Notes: generated by a model from the sequence alone, not told the origin. 64,000 bases of DNA from Microbacterium sp. CSI-V (GCF_001984105.1 NZ_MTQM01000009.1:1-64000), one strand, 5' to 3'. Shown: positions 37,390 through 50,062, numbered from the stretch's first letter. A program made the numbers and translations.

Positions 37390-39339
37390 CTACGGGCGGG
37401 ACTTCTCCCACTCCTCCAGCGTCGGGATCGCGCCGGTGGGCGTCTGCCGCGCCATGGGGATCCGCGTGCCGAGCACCTGGGCGACCACGTCGTGGGCGAT
37501 CTTGGATGCGGTGAGCCCGGCATCCTCGAGGATCTGCTCGCGCGTGGCGTGGTCGATGAATTCGTCCGGGATGCCGAGCTCGTCGACCGCCGTGTCGACA
37601 CCGGCCTCGCGCAGCACCTGGCGCACGCGGGTTCCGACGCCGCCGACCCGGATGCCGTCCTCGATCGTGATCACGAGCCGGTGCTCGCGCGCCAGGTCGA
37701 CGATCGAGGGCTGCACGGGGATCGCCCAGCGCGGGTCGACGACGGTGGCGCCGATGCCCTGCGCCCGCAGCCGCTCGGCGACCTCCATCGCGAGGTGGAC
37801 CATCGGGCCGATGCCGACGAGCAGCACGTCGTCGGACGTGCCTCGCGCGAGGACGTCGACGCCGTCGGGCAGGCGCTCGATCGCGTCGAGGTCGGCGGGC
37901 ACACCACCCTTCGGGTAGCGCACGACGGTCGGCGCATCGCCGACGGCGACCGCCTCGCGGAACTCCTCGCGCAGGCGGGTCGCGTCGCGCGGAGCGGCGA
38001 TCCGGATGCCGGGGACGAGCTGCAGCATGGCGAGGTCCCAGATGCCGTGGTGGCTCGGGCCGTCGGGGCCGGTGACGCCGGCACGGTCGAGGACGAAGGT
38101 GACGCCGGCCTTGTGCAGGGCGACATCCATCATCACCTGGTCGAACGCACGGTTCATGAAGGTCGCGTAGATCGCCACGACGGGGTGGAGGCCCCCGAAG
38201 GCGAGGCCGGCGGCGGAGGCGACGGCGTGCTGCTCGGCGATGCCGACGTCGTACACGCGCTCGGGGAAGCGCTGCGCGAAGGACTGCAGACCCGTGGGGC
38301 GCAGCATCGCCGCCGTCATCGCGATCACGTCGTCGCGCTCGGTGCCGACGGCGGTGAGCTCCTCGGCGAACACGTCGGTCCACTGCGGGCCCCCGCCCGA
38401 GCCGAGGGCCTCGCCGGTGATCGGGTCGATCTTGCCGACCGCGTGGAACTGATCCGCCTCGTCACTGAGCGCGGGCGCGTAGCCGCTGCCCTTGTCGGTG
38501 ATCGCGTGCACGATGACCGGGGCGCCGTACGACTTCGCCAGCTCGAGCGTCTCGATGAGCGACTCGAAGTCGTGCCCGTCGATGGGGCCGAGGTACTTGA
38601 TGTCGAGGTTGCTGTACAGCGCCTCGTTGTTCGTGAAGCGCGAGAGGAAGCCGTGCGTGCCGCCGCGCACGCCGCGGTAGACCGCGCGCGCCGCGGGTCC
38701 GAGACGGCGGAACAGCGTGTCGGACCCGCGGTGCAGCGTGCGGTACGCCTCGTTCGTGCGCACCCGGTTGAGGTAGCGGGCCATGCCGCCGATCGTCGGC
38801 GCGTACGAGCGGCCGTTGTCGTTGACGACGATGACGAGGTTGCGGTCGTTGTCGTCGCTGATGTTGTTCAGCGCCTCCCACGTCATGCCGCCCGTGAGCG
38901 CGCCGTCGCCCACGACGGCGATGACGTGGCGGTCCTTGCGCCCCGTGCGGGAGAACGCGCGCGACACGCCGTCCGCCCAGCTCAGCGAGCTCGACGCGTG
39001 CGAGGACTCGACGATGTCGTGCTCGCTCTCGGAACGCTGCGGGTAGCCGGCCAGGCCGCCGCGCGAACGCAGCTGGGCGAAGTCCTGGCGGCCGGTGAGG
39101 ATCTTGTGCACGTACGACTGGTGCCCGGTGTCGAAGATGATCGGGTCGGCCGGGGAGTCGAAGACGCGGTGGAGGGCGATCGTCAGCTCGACGACACCCA
39201 GATTGGGGCCGAGGTGACCGCCGGTGCGGGCGACGTTCTCGACGAGGAACGAGCGGATCTCGGCGGCGAGCTGCCGCAGCTGATCGGGGGTCAGACCGTC
39301 GAGGTCGCGGGGACCGTGGATGCCGGGTAGGAGAGCCAT
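37390..39339 (-). CDS. dxs: 1-deoxy-D-xylulose-5-phosphate synthase
   Basis: This 649-residue thiamine-diphosphate enzyme makes DXP from pyruvate and glyceraldehyde 3-phosphate, the entry to the MEP isoprenoid route. Motifs are HLGPNLGVVELTIALHRVFD, FDTGHQSYVHKILTGR, the ThDP motif around VVGDGALTGGMTWEALNN, and the transketolase-type C-terminal half with YDVGIAEQHAV and GVTGPDGPSHHGIWDLA. The ATG has a GAGAGGAG site. The length is typical of the family. Confidence 0.97.
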   Translation of the reverse strand: MALLPGIHGPRDLDGLTPDQLRQLAAEIRSFLVENVARTGGHLGPNLGVVELTIALHRVFDSPADPIIFDTGHQSYVHKILTGRQDFAQLRSRGGLAGYPQRSESEHDIVESSHASSSLSWADGVSRAFSRTGRKDRHVIAVVGDGALTGGMTWEALNNISDDNDRNLVIVVNDNGRSYAPTIGGMARYLNRVRTNEAYRTLHRGSDTLFRRLGPAARAVYRGVRGGTHGFLSRFTNNEALYSNLDIKYLGPIDGHDFESLIETLELAKSYGAPVIVHAITDKGSGYAPALSDEADQFHAVGKIDPITGEALGSGGGPQWTDVFAEELTAVGTERDDVIAMTAAMLRPTGLQSFAQRFPERVYDVGIAEQHAVASAAGLAFGGLHPVVAIYATFMNRAFDQVMMDVALHKAGVTFVLDRAGVTGPDGPSHHGIWDLAMLQLVPGIRIAAPRDATRLREEFREAVAVGDAPTVVRYPKGGVPADLDAIERLPDGVDVLARGTSDDVLLVGIGPMVHLAMEVAERLRAQGIGATVVDPRWAIPVQPSIVDLAREHRLVITIEDGIRVGGVGTRVRQVLREAGVDTAVDELGIPDEFIDHATREQILEDAGLTASKIAHDVVAQVLGTRIPMARQTPTGAIPTLEEWEKSRP

Positions 39340-39445
39340 GTGACTCCTCTCGTGCGGTGCGCACAGGAACCTGCGCGTCTGTCGATTCTATTCTCGGGGG
39401 GTGCGAGAGGCTCGGCAACGGCTTGCGCGGGCCGCCCCGACCTGA

Positions 39446-39509
39446 GCGTGAGTCGCCAGGATCTGTCGCCTTGCCGACGGCGGTGGCGACACATCGTGGC
39501 GACTCACGC
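39446..39509. repeat. 64-nt long-hairpin intergenic element
   Basis: GCGTGAGTCGCCA (39446-39458) pairs perfectly with 39497-39509. After a symmetric 5x5 internal bubble (GGATC/CATCG), TGTCGCC pairs with GGCGACA around a 14-nt loop. It lies between the acnA terminator and the dxs start. Size and architecture are like the 26144 element, but the sequence differs. Confidence 0.6.
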
Positions 39510-39520
39510 GGCGGGAACAC

Positions 39521-39558
39521 GACAGCGCCCCGGGGGCAGGAGCTCCCGGGGCGCTGTC
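39521..39558 (-). terminator. acnA terminator
   Basis: A perfect 14-bp stem (GACAGCGCCCCGGG and complement) with a 10-nt loop begins 10 bp past the acnA stop. It lacks a clear U-tract. Confidence 0.7.
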
Positions 39559-39568
39559 GAGGCGGGGA

Positions 39569-42403
<2,835 letters not shown>

Positions 42404-42511
42404 GATCGTCTCCTTCGTCGGCGTATGCGCAGGCGTCGGCCCGCCCTCTCCCATCTTCCCTGCGCGGTGCAGAGGATGCCAGGAAGGCCGACCTAACCGC
42501 GCGGGAGGGAG

Positions 42512-42535
42512 ATTTATCTTGATATCAAGATAAAT
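42512..42535. promoter_or_regulatory. 24-bp perfect AT-rich palindrome upstream of acnA
   Basis: ATTTATCTTGAT and its exact complement abut with no spacer, in DNA that is otherwise about 70% GC. It lies 109 bp upstream of the acnA start and 3 bp before the DUF3159 stop. The form resembles MarR-type operators. In Streptomyces a MarR-family protein (TamR) controls the aconitase gene, so a similar role is a reasonable guess. Confidence 0.6.
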
Positions 42536-42538
42536 GTA

Positions 42539-43288
42539 TCAGGACTCGCGCCGGGGGGAGAGAGCGCGCACGGCGAGCCACGTCACGGCCACCATCGGAG
42601 CGAACAGCGGCAGACCCATGATGATCTTCAGCGTCCCGAGAGCGGTGACGTCGCCCGCGAAGTACAGCGGGAGCTGCACCGCCAGGCGAGCGAAGAACAG
42701 CGCCGCCCACCCGAGGGACAGCCAGGTGAACACGCGGCGGCGACGCTTGTCGGCGCGCCACGACGTGCCCTCGCCCAGCAGGTACCCGGCGATGAGACCG
42801 ATCAACGGCCAGCCCACGAGCACCGAGACGAGGAACGCGGCGCCGTACGCGCCGTTGGTGAAGAAGCCGAAGACGAAGTTGTCCTGCCCGCGGCCGGTGA
42901 ACAGCGTCAGCAGCGCCGCGGCGGCCGTCGCGACCAATCCCCCGATCGCCGCGCTCGGAGGCGACTTGGCCAGCAGGCGGGCGATGGTGAAGACCAGTGC
43001 CAGCCCCACGGAGACCCCGAGGCTCAGGGGGAGGTTCCCCTGGCGCGTCTCGGGATCGATCGTGACGGTGAACAGCACCACGAACGCCAGCGACGGCAGG
43101 ACGGACTCCAGGATGCCGCGCCACCCGCCCATGGCCGCCCAGACGGCCGCGCCGGTCGAGGAATGCTTCGACGGATCGAGCCCCGCGCGTCGCGCCGCGC
43201 TGCCGAGCGCCGCGGAGACGCTGTCGGCCGCCGAGGGCGGTTCGAGAGGGACGCGGTCGCCGTCGTCGGGGCGCGCGGACTCGGTCAT
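42539..43288 (-). CDS. DUF3159 membrane protein
   Basis: This 249-residue protein has a soluble N-terminal 50 residues and then about six helices. It carries the family pattern GGWRGILESVLPSLAFVVLFTVT and the loop GEGTSWRADKRRRRVFTWLSLGWAALFFARLAVQLPLYF. The family is actinobacterial and uncharacterised. It is the last gene of the dut-DUF3710-DUF3159 unit and its ATG overlaps the DUF3710 stop by 4 nt. The synteny with dut is shared with mycobacteria. Confidence 0.88.
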   Translation of the reverse strand: MTESARPDDGDRVPLEPPSAADSVSAALGSAARRAGLDPSKHSSTGAAVWAAMGGWRGILESVLPSLAFVVLFTVTIDPETRQGNLPLSLGVSVGLALVFTIARLLAKSPPSAAIGGLVATAAAALLTLFTGRGQDNFVFGFFTNGAYGAAFLVSVLVGWPLIGLIAGYLLGEGTSWRADKRRRRVFTWLSLGWAALFFARLAVQLPLYFAGDVTALGTLKIIMGLPLFAPMVAVTWLAVRALSPRRES

Positions 43289-43893
43289 GCCGTGCCGGGG
43301 GTGGTCGGCATCCGGAGCGGGATCAGATCGCGCGGGGGCATGGGCGAGCTCCCGCGCACGACGACGATGGACCGGAACAGGTCTTCGACGGCGCCGGCCG
43401 CCTCGACGTCCGACGTCGCCGCTCCGCCGATGACACCGCGCAGGAACCAGCGCGGTCCGTCGACGCCGACGAAGCGCGCCAGACGCTTCGTGGAACCGTC
43501 GGGTCCGGCCACGACGGGAACCTCGGCGAGCAGCTCGGGGCCGAGGGGGCCCTCGCGCTCCTCGACGCGGCCGCCCTGCTGCTTGACCTGCTGGCGGATC
43601 TGCTCGCGCGTCTCCTCCCACAGGCCGCTCGAACGAGGCGCCGCGAACGGCTGCACCTGCAGCGTCGACTCGGCGTAGTCGAGCCCGACGGCGACGATGC
43701 GCTTGGTCTGCTCCTCGACCTCGAGTCGGAGGTTCAGGCCCTCCCGCGGCAGGATCTTGATGCCCCCGAGATCGATGTACGGGCGCACCGCATTGGCCTC
43801 GGACTCGTCGAAGGGACCGACGGTCTCGCGGTCCACCGGTCCGCTCTTGGCGGGCGGTGCGGCTTCGATCTGCTGGTCGGAGTCGTCGGTCAT
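43285..43893 (-). CDS. DUF3710 protein
   Basis: This encodes 202 residues. A charged N terminus leads to ANAVRPYIDLGGIKILPREGLNLRLEVEEQT, then LQVQPFAAPRSSGLWEETREQIRQQV and RFVGVDGPRWFLRGVIGGAA, all hallmarks of actinobacterial DUF3710. No catalytic residues are known. It overlaps dut upstream and DUF3159 downstream by ATGA junctions, so all three are translationally coupled. Constant linkage to dut hints at nucleotide or cell-cycle work but nothing is proven. Confidence 0.88.
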   Translation of the reverse strand: MTDDSDQQIEAAPPAKSGPVDRETVGPFDESEANAVRPYIDLGGIKILPREGLNLRLEVEEQTKRIVAVGLDYAESTLQVQPFAAPRSSGLWEETREQIRQQVKQQGGRVEEREGPLGPELLAEVPVVAGPDGSTKRLARFVGVDGPRWFLRGVIGGAATSDVEAAGAVEDLFRSIVVVRGSSPMPPRDLIPLRMPTTPGTA

Positions 43894-44345
43894 CGGGTGC
43901 TCCCTGAAGGGGTCTGGTAGCCGCTGGATCCGAAGCCGCCTTCTCCGCGCACGCTGGCGGGGAGGTCGTCGACGGGGATGAAGCGCACGGGTGGGACGGG
44001 CATGACGATGAGCTGTGCGATGCGGTCTCCGACCGCGATCTCGTAGGCCTCGTCGAGGTCGGTGTTGAGCAGCGCCACCTTGATCTCGCCGCGGTAGCCC
44101 GCGTCGACGGTGCCCGGGGAGTTCAAGATCGTGATGCCGTGCTTGGCAGCGAGGCCGCTGCGGGGAACGACGAAGGCGGCGTATCCGTCCGGCAGGGCGA
44201 TGCGTACGCCGGTGGAGACGAGCGCACGACGACCGGGCTCGAGCCGGACAGCTTCGGCGGCGACGAGGTCGGCTCCGGCGTCGCCGGGGTGGGCGAAGAC
44301 CGGAGGCTCGGATGCGACAATGAGGACGTCCACCGTTTCGGTCAC
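43890..44345 (-). CDS. dut: dUTP diphosphatase
   Basis: This 151-residue trimeric dUTPase keeps uracil out of DNA and supplies dUMP. Its conserved motifs are in order: AHPGDAGADLVAA, VPRSGLAAKHGI, NSPGTVDAGYRGEIKVALLN, GDRIAQLIVMPV, and the C-terminal RGEGGFGSSG that closes over the site. The GTG start is supported by TACCCT (44352-44357) ending 6 nt upstream, a leaderless arrangement. It is divergent from DUF3093 with 12 bp between starts. Confidence 0.97.
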   Translation of the reverse strand: MTETVDVLIVASEPPVFAHPGDAGADLVAAEAVRLEPGRRALVSTGVRIALPDGYAAFVVPRSGLAAKHGITILNSPGTVDAGYRGEIKVALLNTDLDEAYEIAVGDRIAQLIVMPVPPVRFIPVDDLPASVRGEGGFGSSGYQTPSGSTR

Positions 44346-44357
44346 CCCACGAGGGTA

Positions 44358-44849
44358 ATGCAGAAGAGGGGGTGCGGCATCCGCACCGGAATCGAGTACC
44401 GCGAACGCCTGAGTCCGTCCCTCTGGGCGCTCGTCGCCGCGGCGGTCTGCGGCCCCATGGCGGCCCTGGTCTTCTCCCCCATCGACACCACGGTCGCCCT
44501 CGTCGTGGGCCTGCTTGTGTCGGTCGGGATCGTGTCCGCGCTCGTCGGGCTCTCCCCCGTGGTCGAGGTGCGGGACGGCGAACTGCGGGCCGGCCGCGCG
44601 CACATCCCGGTGGAGTACCTGGGGGTACCGGCCGGTGTCGTGGCGGACGAGGCTCGAACGGCCCGCGGGAGTGGTCTCGACCGGCGGGCCTGGCATCTCA
44701 TCCGGGGAGGGATCGACGGGATCGTCACGGTACCCGTGACCGATCCCGATGATCCGACTCCCCTGTGGGTGGTGTCGACCCGGACGCCGGACCGCCTCGT
44801 GGCGGCGATCCAGCGCGCTCAGGTCAGGCTGCGCACTCCAGGCAGATGA
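44358..44849 (+). CDS. DUF3093 membrane protein
   Basis: This encodes about 163 residues. The family pattern YRERLSPSLWALVAAAVCGPMAALVFSP is followed by a second helix (ALVVGLLVSVGIVSALV). A beta-rich domain then contains VEVRDGELRAGRAHIPVEYLG and ends PLWVVSTRTPDRLVAAIQRA. The role is unknown. It is divergent from dut and its last 26 nt overlap the 3' end of the convergent DUF4193 gene. That is unusual and may cause transcript interference. Confidence 0.85.
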   Translation: MQKRGCGIRTGIEYRERLSPSLWALVAAAVCGPMAALVFSPIDTTVALVVGLLVSVGIVSALVGLSPVVEVRDGELRAGRAHIPVEYLGVPAGVVADEARTARGSGLDRRAWHLIRGGIDGIVTVPVTDPDDPTPLWVVSTRTPDRLVAAIQRAQVRLRTPGR

Positions 44850-45117
44850 AGCCGGAGCCGCTCTCCTCGGCGATCTGGGAACGGTGCTTCACCAGGAAGC
44901 AGTTCATACACGTGAACTCGTCGTCCTGAGGGGGAAGCACGACGACATCGAGGTCGATGTCCGACAGGTCGGCCCCGGGCAGCTCGAAGCCCGAGGGGTT
45001 GTCGGCATCCTCGTTGTCGATCGACCCCGACGTCTTGTCGGGCACGCGCTCCTTGAGGGCCTCGATCGACTCGCTGTCGTCCTCGGTCTTGCGCGGTGCG
45101 TCGTAATCGGTGGCCAT
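44824..45117 (-). CDS. DUF4193 zinc-ribbon-like protein
   Basis: This 97-residue acidic protein starts MATDYDAPRKTEDD and ends with two CxxC pairs (FTCMNCFLVKHR and FICLECAA) that probably bind zinc. The middle is disordered and Asp-rich. It is highly conserved in actinobacteria (Rv2699c) beside DUF3093 and dut. Its size and zinc ribbon would suit a transcription or RNA-associated factor, but no function is established. The gap of 211 bp upstream to sepH shows no clear operator. Confidence 0.9.
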   Translation of the reverse strand: MATDYDAPRKTEDDSESIEALKERVPDKTSGSIDNEDADNPSGFELPGADLSDIDLDVVVLPPQDDEFTCMNCFLVKHRSQIAEESGSGFICLECAA

Positions 45118-45328
45118 GCGTGAAGGTCTCTACTTCCGGTTTTTCGTGGTGCATCGCCCGAACGGGCGGCCATAGTTTGCATGACCCGAACACGATTAGC
45201 AAATGCGGTTCTCGGGACATGCGGGCCCTGCGACGCGTCAAACTCGCGGCGCGCCCGCGTTATTCCCGGCTCCGGCCCCGGGGGCGTGTCAGCATGGGGC
45301 TCGACCGCAGATCGGAGGGGTGTTTCGC

Positions 45329-46372
45329 ATGGAACAGCTCAAAGTCATCGGAACCGAGGATGACGTCCTCGTCGTCGCGACCGAAGCGGGCGAACGTTTC
45401 GCCCTGCCGCTCGACGAGGTGCTGCGCGCAGAAGCGCGCCGCGCGCGCCGTGGGCGCGAGCACGACGACGAGCGCGCGCCCCGCCCGAGCCCGCGCGACA
45501 TCCAGGCCCATATCCGAGCCGGGCTCTCGGCGCGAGAGGTCGCCACGCTCCTGGGCGCCCGCGTCGAGGACGTGGAGCGCTTCGAAGGTCCCGTCCTCGC
45601 CGAGCGCGAGCACGTGGTCGCGCAGGCCCTCGCCGTCCCCGTCCTCCTCGGCGGCGCGCTGGAACACGACGGTCCGGTCACCTTCGGGACGGCCGTCCGC
45701 GCGAAGCTCGCCGAAGCGGGAGCGTCGGCGGAGCGCTGGACGAGCTGGAAGGACTCCTCGGGCTGGATGGTGAAGCTCGAGTTCACCGCGAACGGGATCG
45801 ATCACGACGCCCGCTGGGGCTTCGACCCGCGGCGCAGCACCCTCTCCCCTCAGAACTCGGATGCCATCCAGCTCTCGCGCCAGGGATCGCTGCCCGAGGG
45901 ACTCATCCCGCGGCTGCGTGCCCTGGACACCCCGCTCCCCAAGGACGACACGCGCTTCGACAGCGGCGCCTTCGGTCCGCGACGTCTCGACATCGAGGAC
46001 GAACCGGGCATCGAAGCCACCGGTCCCGTCGCGGCCGCAGTGCAGGCGGCGGCGATCAAGCGGGCACCTGACGCTCCGGTCACGTCCTCCGAGACCGCCG
46101 ATCTGCTCGAGGCCCTCCGCCGCCGTCGCGGTCAGCGCGAGCCGCTCCCCGGCGTCGTCGAGGCACGCGAGCCCGAGCAGCGCGCGCCCAGTGCGCCGGT
46201 CGCCCTCTTCGACGCCCTCGAGCCGGAGTACCGCGCCGAGGAGCCCGAGGCCGAACCCGAGCGCACCGCCGCTCCCCCGGCATCCACCGACTCCGGACGA
46301 CGCGCGAAGGGCCGACCGTCGATGCCGTCGTGGGACGAGATCGTGTTCGGAGCCCGCACGGACGAGAGCTGA
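45329..46372 (+). CDS. sepH: septation protein SepH
   Basis: This encodes 347 residues. The N-terminal DUF3071 domain (MEQLKVIGTEDDVLVVATEAGERFALPLDE) is followed by a helix-turn-helix-like segment (PRDIQAHIRAGLSAREVATLLGA). A long disordered, Pro/Glu/Ala-rich tail ends RPSMPSWDEIVFGARTD. In Streptomyces SepH binds FtsZ and promotes Z-ring assembly. The C-terminal SWDEIVFG motif is a typical family end. GGAGGGG lies 8 nt before the ATG. Confidence 0.92.
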   Translation: MEQLKVIGTEDDVLVVATEAGERFALPLDEVLRAEARRARRGREHDDERAPRPSPRDIQAHIRAGLSAREVATLLGARVEDVERFEGPVLAEREHVVAQALAVPVLLGGALEHDGPVTFGTAVRAKLAEAGASAERWTSWKDSSGWMVKLEFTANGIDHDARWGFDPRRSTLSPQNSDAIQLSRQGSLPEGLIPRLRALDTPLPKDDTRFDSGAFGPRRLDIEDEPGIEATGPVAAAVQAAAIKRAPDAPVTSSETADLLEALRRRRGQREPLPGVVEAREPEQRAPSAPVALFDALEPEYRAEEPEAEPERTAAPPASTDSGRRAKGRPSMPSWDEIVFGARTDES

Positions 46373-46382
46373 CGCCCGTTCG

Positions 46383-47510
46383 TCAGGCGAATGCGCCGAG
46401 CCGCAGGAGCGGCACGGTGCGCTCCTCGTCGGTCAGCGAACCGTGTTGGCCGACCATGCGCTGAGGGCGCTTGTCGCTCTCTCGATCGTCGTAGTACGCG
46501 AATCGCCCGCGGGCGGCGACGAGCACGTCCCCGATGCGCTCGTGCACCTCCGGAGCCACCGGACCGAACAGTCCGGCGGCGATCGCCTCGTCCCGCGTCA
46601 TCACCCAGGCCCGCGCCTGTTCGCGTTCGCGCCATCGCCCGGCCACGGCATCCTGTTCGCCCGGCGCGGTGTACAGGTGCAGCATGCGGGGCTCGCCGCC
46701 GACGATCTCGACGCCGTCGACGAGCGCGTCGCCGTGGCCGAGCAGCACGTGCTTGCGGGCGGGGACGTCGACCATCCCGTGATCCGCGGTGACCAGCACG
46801 CCGGTCGCGGGGTCGATCGCGCCGGCGAGGTCGCGCGCAGCGGCGTCGACGCGTTCGAGGGCGTCGATCCAGCGATCGGACTCCCAGCCGTCGCGATGTC
46901 CGGCGCTGTCGAGGTCGGGCGTGTAGAGGTAGACGAGGGCTCCCGGATGCCGCGAAGCGAGGTCGGCGGCGATGGCGGCGCGCTCGCGCACGTCGGCGGC
47001 CGAGACGAACTCGGCGCCCCGGAGCGTCGCCGCCGTGAACCCCGTGCCGGTGTAGTCGGGACGCGAGACGACGAACACGGGGCGACCGCGTTCGGCCTCG
47101 CTCTCGAACAGCGGTCGGCTGCGCTGCCACGTGCGCGGGTCGAGACCGTCGGTCTCCCAGCCGTGCAGCTGATTGGCGGCCACGGCGGTACCGGGGATCC
47201 GCGTGCGGTAGCCGACGATCCCGTGCGCGCCGGGCTCGGACCCCGTCAACAGGCTCGTCAGCGCCGCTGCGGTCGTGGAGGGGAACACCGTGCGGGCGAT
47301 GTCGCGTCGCGAACCGGCGGAGCCGAGGAACCGCGCGTGACCGCGACGCTCGGCGAGATTGTGCGAGCCGAGCCCGTCGACGACGAACACCACGGCGCTC
47401 CGGGCCGGAGCGAACCATTCCGATCGCCCGTCGAGGGCGGCGATCGCCTCGCTCACCACTCCGGTGAGGCTCCGGGCACGCGGCGGGGCCGCCGGTAGGC
47501 TGAGGGACAT
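46383..47510 (-). CDS. alkaline phosphatase-superfamily hydrolase
   Basis: This 375-residue protein belongs to the nucleotide pyrophosphatase/phosphodiesterase branch. The metal and nucleophile elements are [13 protein letters not shown] and [28 protein letters not shown] (Thr nucleophile). Second-site ligands are in [30 protein letters not shown] and [10 protein letters not shown]. No signal peptide is seen, so it is probably cytoplasmic. The substrate is unknown. The gene is divergent from parC and converges on sepH with a 10-bp gap. Confidence 0.88.
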   Translation of the reverse strand: MSLSLPAAPPRARSLTGVVSEAIAALDGRSEWFAPARSAVVFVVDGLGSHNLAERRGHARFLGSAGSRRDIARTVFPSTTAAALTSLLTGSEPGAHGIVGYRTRIPGTAVAANQLHGWETDGLDPRTWQRSRPLFESEAERGRPVFVVSRPDYTGTGFTAATLRGAEFVSAADVRERAAIAADLASRHPGALVYLYTPDLDSAGHRDGWESDRWIDALERVDAAARDLAGAIDPATGVLVTADHGMVDVPARKHVLLGHGDALVDGVEIVGGEPRMLHLYTAPGEQDAVAGRWREREQARAWVMTRDEAIAAGLFGPVAPEVHERIGDVLVAARGRFAYYDDRESDKRPQRMVGQHGSLTDEERTVPLLRLGAFA

Positions 47511-47580
47511 CGGGGCCAGTCTTCCACACGACTTTCCGCCCCCGTCGCGATCGACGCCCGCCCGACCCGAGGCCGCACCT

Positions 47581-50040
47581 ATGCCCGATTCCCGTTCCAC
47601 TGCCGCTTCCCCCGCCCCCGAGCGCATCGAAGACGTCGATGTCTCGGTCGAGATGCAGGGGTCGTTCCTCGAGTACGCCTACTCGGTCATCTACTCGCGC
47701 GCGCTGCCCGACGCCCGCGACGGCCTCAAGCCCGTCCAGCGGCGCATCCTCTACCAGATGGCCGAGATGGGCCTCCGGCCCGACCGTGGGCACGTCAAGA
47801 GCGCGCGCGTCGTCGGCGAGGTGATGGGAAAGCTCCACCCGCACGGCGACACGGCGATCTACGACGCGCTCGTGCGTCTCGCGCAGCATTTCTCGCTGCG
47901 GGTGCCCCTCGTCGACGGCCACGGGAACTTCGGCTCGCTCGACGACGGCCCCGCCGCGTCGCGCTACACCGAGGCGCGTCTCGCCCCGCCCGCGCTCGCG
48001 CTCACCGAGCACCTCGACGAGGACGTCGTCGACTTCGTCCCCAACTACGACGGCCAGTTCCAGCAGCCCGACGTGCTGCCCGCGGCGTTCCCGAACCTGC
48101 TGGTCAACGGTGCGACCGGCATCGCGGTCGGCATGGCGACGAACATGGCGCCCCACAACCTCATCGAGGTCGTGGCAGCCGCCGTCCACCTCCTCCAGAA
48201 CCCGGATGCCACGGTCGAGGAGCTCATGGAGTTCGTCCCGGGTCCCGACCTCCCCTCGGGCGGCATCATCGTGGGACTGGACGGCATCAAGGACGCGTAC
48301 ACCCAGGGCCGCGGGCTCTTCCGCACCCGGGCGAAGGCGTCTATCGAGTCGCTCGGCCCCCGCCGCACCGGCATCGTGATCACCGAGCTTCCGTATCTCG
48401 TCGGCCCCGAGAGGGTGATCGAGAAGATCAAGGATGCCGTTCAGGCGAAGAAGCTCGCGGGCATCGCCGACGTCACCGACCTCAGCGACCGCCAGAACGG
48501 CCTGCGGCTCGTCATCGGCATCAAGACCGGCTTCGACCCGCAGGCGGTGCTGGAGCACCTCTACCGGCTGACTCCGCTCGAGGACTCGTTCGGCATCAAC
48601 AACGTCGCGCTCGTCGACGGCCAGCCTCAGACGCTGGGGCTGCGCGACATGCTGCGGGTGTACCTCGACCACCGCATCCGCGTCGTCACGCGTCGCAGCG
48701 AGTACCGTCTGGCGCGCAAGCGCGAGCGCCTCCACCTGGTCGAGGGCCTGCTCATCGCGATCCTCGACATCGACGAGGTCATCCAGGTCATCCGCTCCTC
48801 AGACGACGGCGAGCAGGCCCGCACACGCCTGCAGGAGGTCTTCGACCTGTCGCACCCGCAGGCCGAGTACATCCTCGAGCTGCGCCTGCGGCGCCTCACG
48901 AGGTTCTCGCGCATCGAGCTCGAGGCCGAGCGCGACCAGTTGCAGGCCGAGATCGACCAGCTCGTCGAGCTCCTCGCCAGTGATGTCCTGCTCCGCGGCC
49001 AGGTGGCCGCCGAACTCGAGGCCGCCGCCGAGGCCTACGGCACCCCGCGCCGCACGATGCTGCTCAACGGTGGTCCGGTGCAGCCCCGGTCCGCGAAGGC
49101 CGCCGCGGCCGCCGACCTGCAGATCGCCGACTCCCCGTGCCGGGTGTTCCTCTCCGCCACGGGCCGGATGGTGCGTGCCGAGCTCACGGCCGACGCTCCC
49201 GGCGGCGGTGTCGTGCCGCCCACGCGGCGCGCGAAGCACGACGCGATCCGTTCCTCGGTCGACACCACGACCCGAGGCGACATCGGCGCCGTCACTTCGG
49301 CCGGCCGACTCGTCCGCTTCTCCCCCGTCGACCTGCCGTCGGTGCCAGGCAACGCCGTGCAGATGGCCGCCGGAACGCGCGTCGAGCAGTACCTCGCCCT
49401 GGCCAAGGGCGAACAGGTCGTCGCCCTGGTCCCGTTGACCGATGGTCCGCCCATCGCTCTCGGCACGGCCCAGGGCATCGTGAAGCGCGTGGCGGCGAGC
49501 GAGCTCGGCACGAAGCCCGAGATCGAGATCATCGTCCTCCGCGACGGCGATCGGGTCGTCGGAGCAGCACCGGCCTCGGATGCCGCCGAGCTGGTGTTCA
49601 TCGCCGACGACGCGCAACTGCTGCGATTCGACGCCTCGTCCGTGCGACCGCAGGGACGCTCGGCCGGCGGCATGGCCGGCATCCGGTTGTCCGACGGTGC
49701 CCGGGTGATCGCGTTCGCCGTCGTGGGCGGATCGTCGTTCGATGCCGTCGTCGTCACGGTCGCCGGATCCTCCGCCGCGCTGGCGGGCACGGACGCCGGC
49801 AGCGCCAAGGTCTCGGCCTTCACTGAGTTCCCGGCGAAGGGCCGCGCGACGGGTGGTGTGCGCGCGCAGCGCCTGCTCCGCGGCGAGGACGCCCTGACGC
49901 TGGCGTGGGTCGGGTCCGACCCACGCGCCGTCGGCACCGACGGTTCCGTGCGGACGCTGCCCGAGCCCGGCGCGAAGCGCGACGCCTCGGGTCAGCCGCT
50001 CGACGCGGTCGTCGGCGCGATCGGCACCACGATCCGCTGA
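47581..50040 (+). CDS. parC: DNA topoisomerase IV subunit A
   Basis: This 819-residue type IIA topoisomerase subunit has [29 protein letters not shown], the [14 protein letters not shown] quinolone region, the catalytic Tyr in ASRYTEARL, and the [21 protein letters not shown] gate. The C-terminal domain has degenerate beta-pinwheel repeats. The canonical GyrA box is not evident, which favours ParC over GyrA. With ParE it decatenates daughter chromosomes. It faces the parE gene tail to tail rather than sharing an operon. Confidence 0.93.
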   Translation: MPDSRSTAASPAPERIEDVDVSVEMQGSFLEYAYSVIYSRALPDARDGLKPVQRRILYQMAEMGLRPDRGHVKSARVVGEVMGKLHPHGDTAIYDALVRLAQHFSLRVPLVDGHGNFGSLDDGPAASRYTEARLAPPALALTEHLDEDVVDFVPNYDGQFQQPDVLPAAFPNLLVNGATGIAVGMATNMAPHNLIEVVAAAVHLLQNPDATVEELMEFVPGPDLPSGGIIVGLDGIKDAYTQGRGLFRTRAKASIESLGPRRTGIVITELPYLVGPERVIEKIKDAVQAKKLAGIADVTDLSDRQNGLRLVIGIKTGFDPQAVLEHLYRLTPLEDSFGINNVALVDGQPQTLGLRDMLRVYLDHRIRVVTRRSEYRLARKRERLHLVEGLLIAILDIDEVIQVIRSSDDGEQARTRLQEVFDLSHPQAEYILELRLRRLTRFSRIELEAERDQLQAEIDQLVELLASDVLLRGQVAAELEAAAEAYGTPRRTMLLNGGPVQPRSAKAAAAADLQIADSPCRVFLSATGRMVRAELTADAPGGGVVPPTRRAKHDAIRSSVDTTTRGDIGAVTSAGRLVRFSPVDLPSVPGNAVQMAAGTRVEQYLALAKGEQVVALVPLTDGPPIALGTAQGIVKRVAASELGTKPEIEIIVLRDGDRVVGAAPASDAAELVFIADDAQLLRFDASSVRPQGRSAGGMAGIRLSDGARVIAFAVVGGSSFDAVVVTVAGSSAALAGTDAGSAKVSAFTEFPAKGRATGGVRAQRLLRGEDALTLAWVGSDPRAVGTDGSVRTLPEPGAKRDASGQPLDAVVGAIGTTIR

Positions 50041-50062
50041 GACGGGCCTCGCGGCGGGTCGG

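Noticed and set aside
33950..38383. 1477-codon open frame antisense to fadAB and into dxs
   Set aside because: It is antisense to two clearly real genes and only becomes dxs-frame-independent shadow at its ends.
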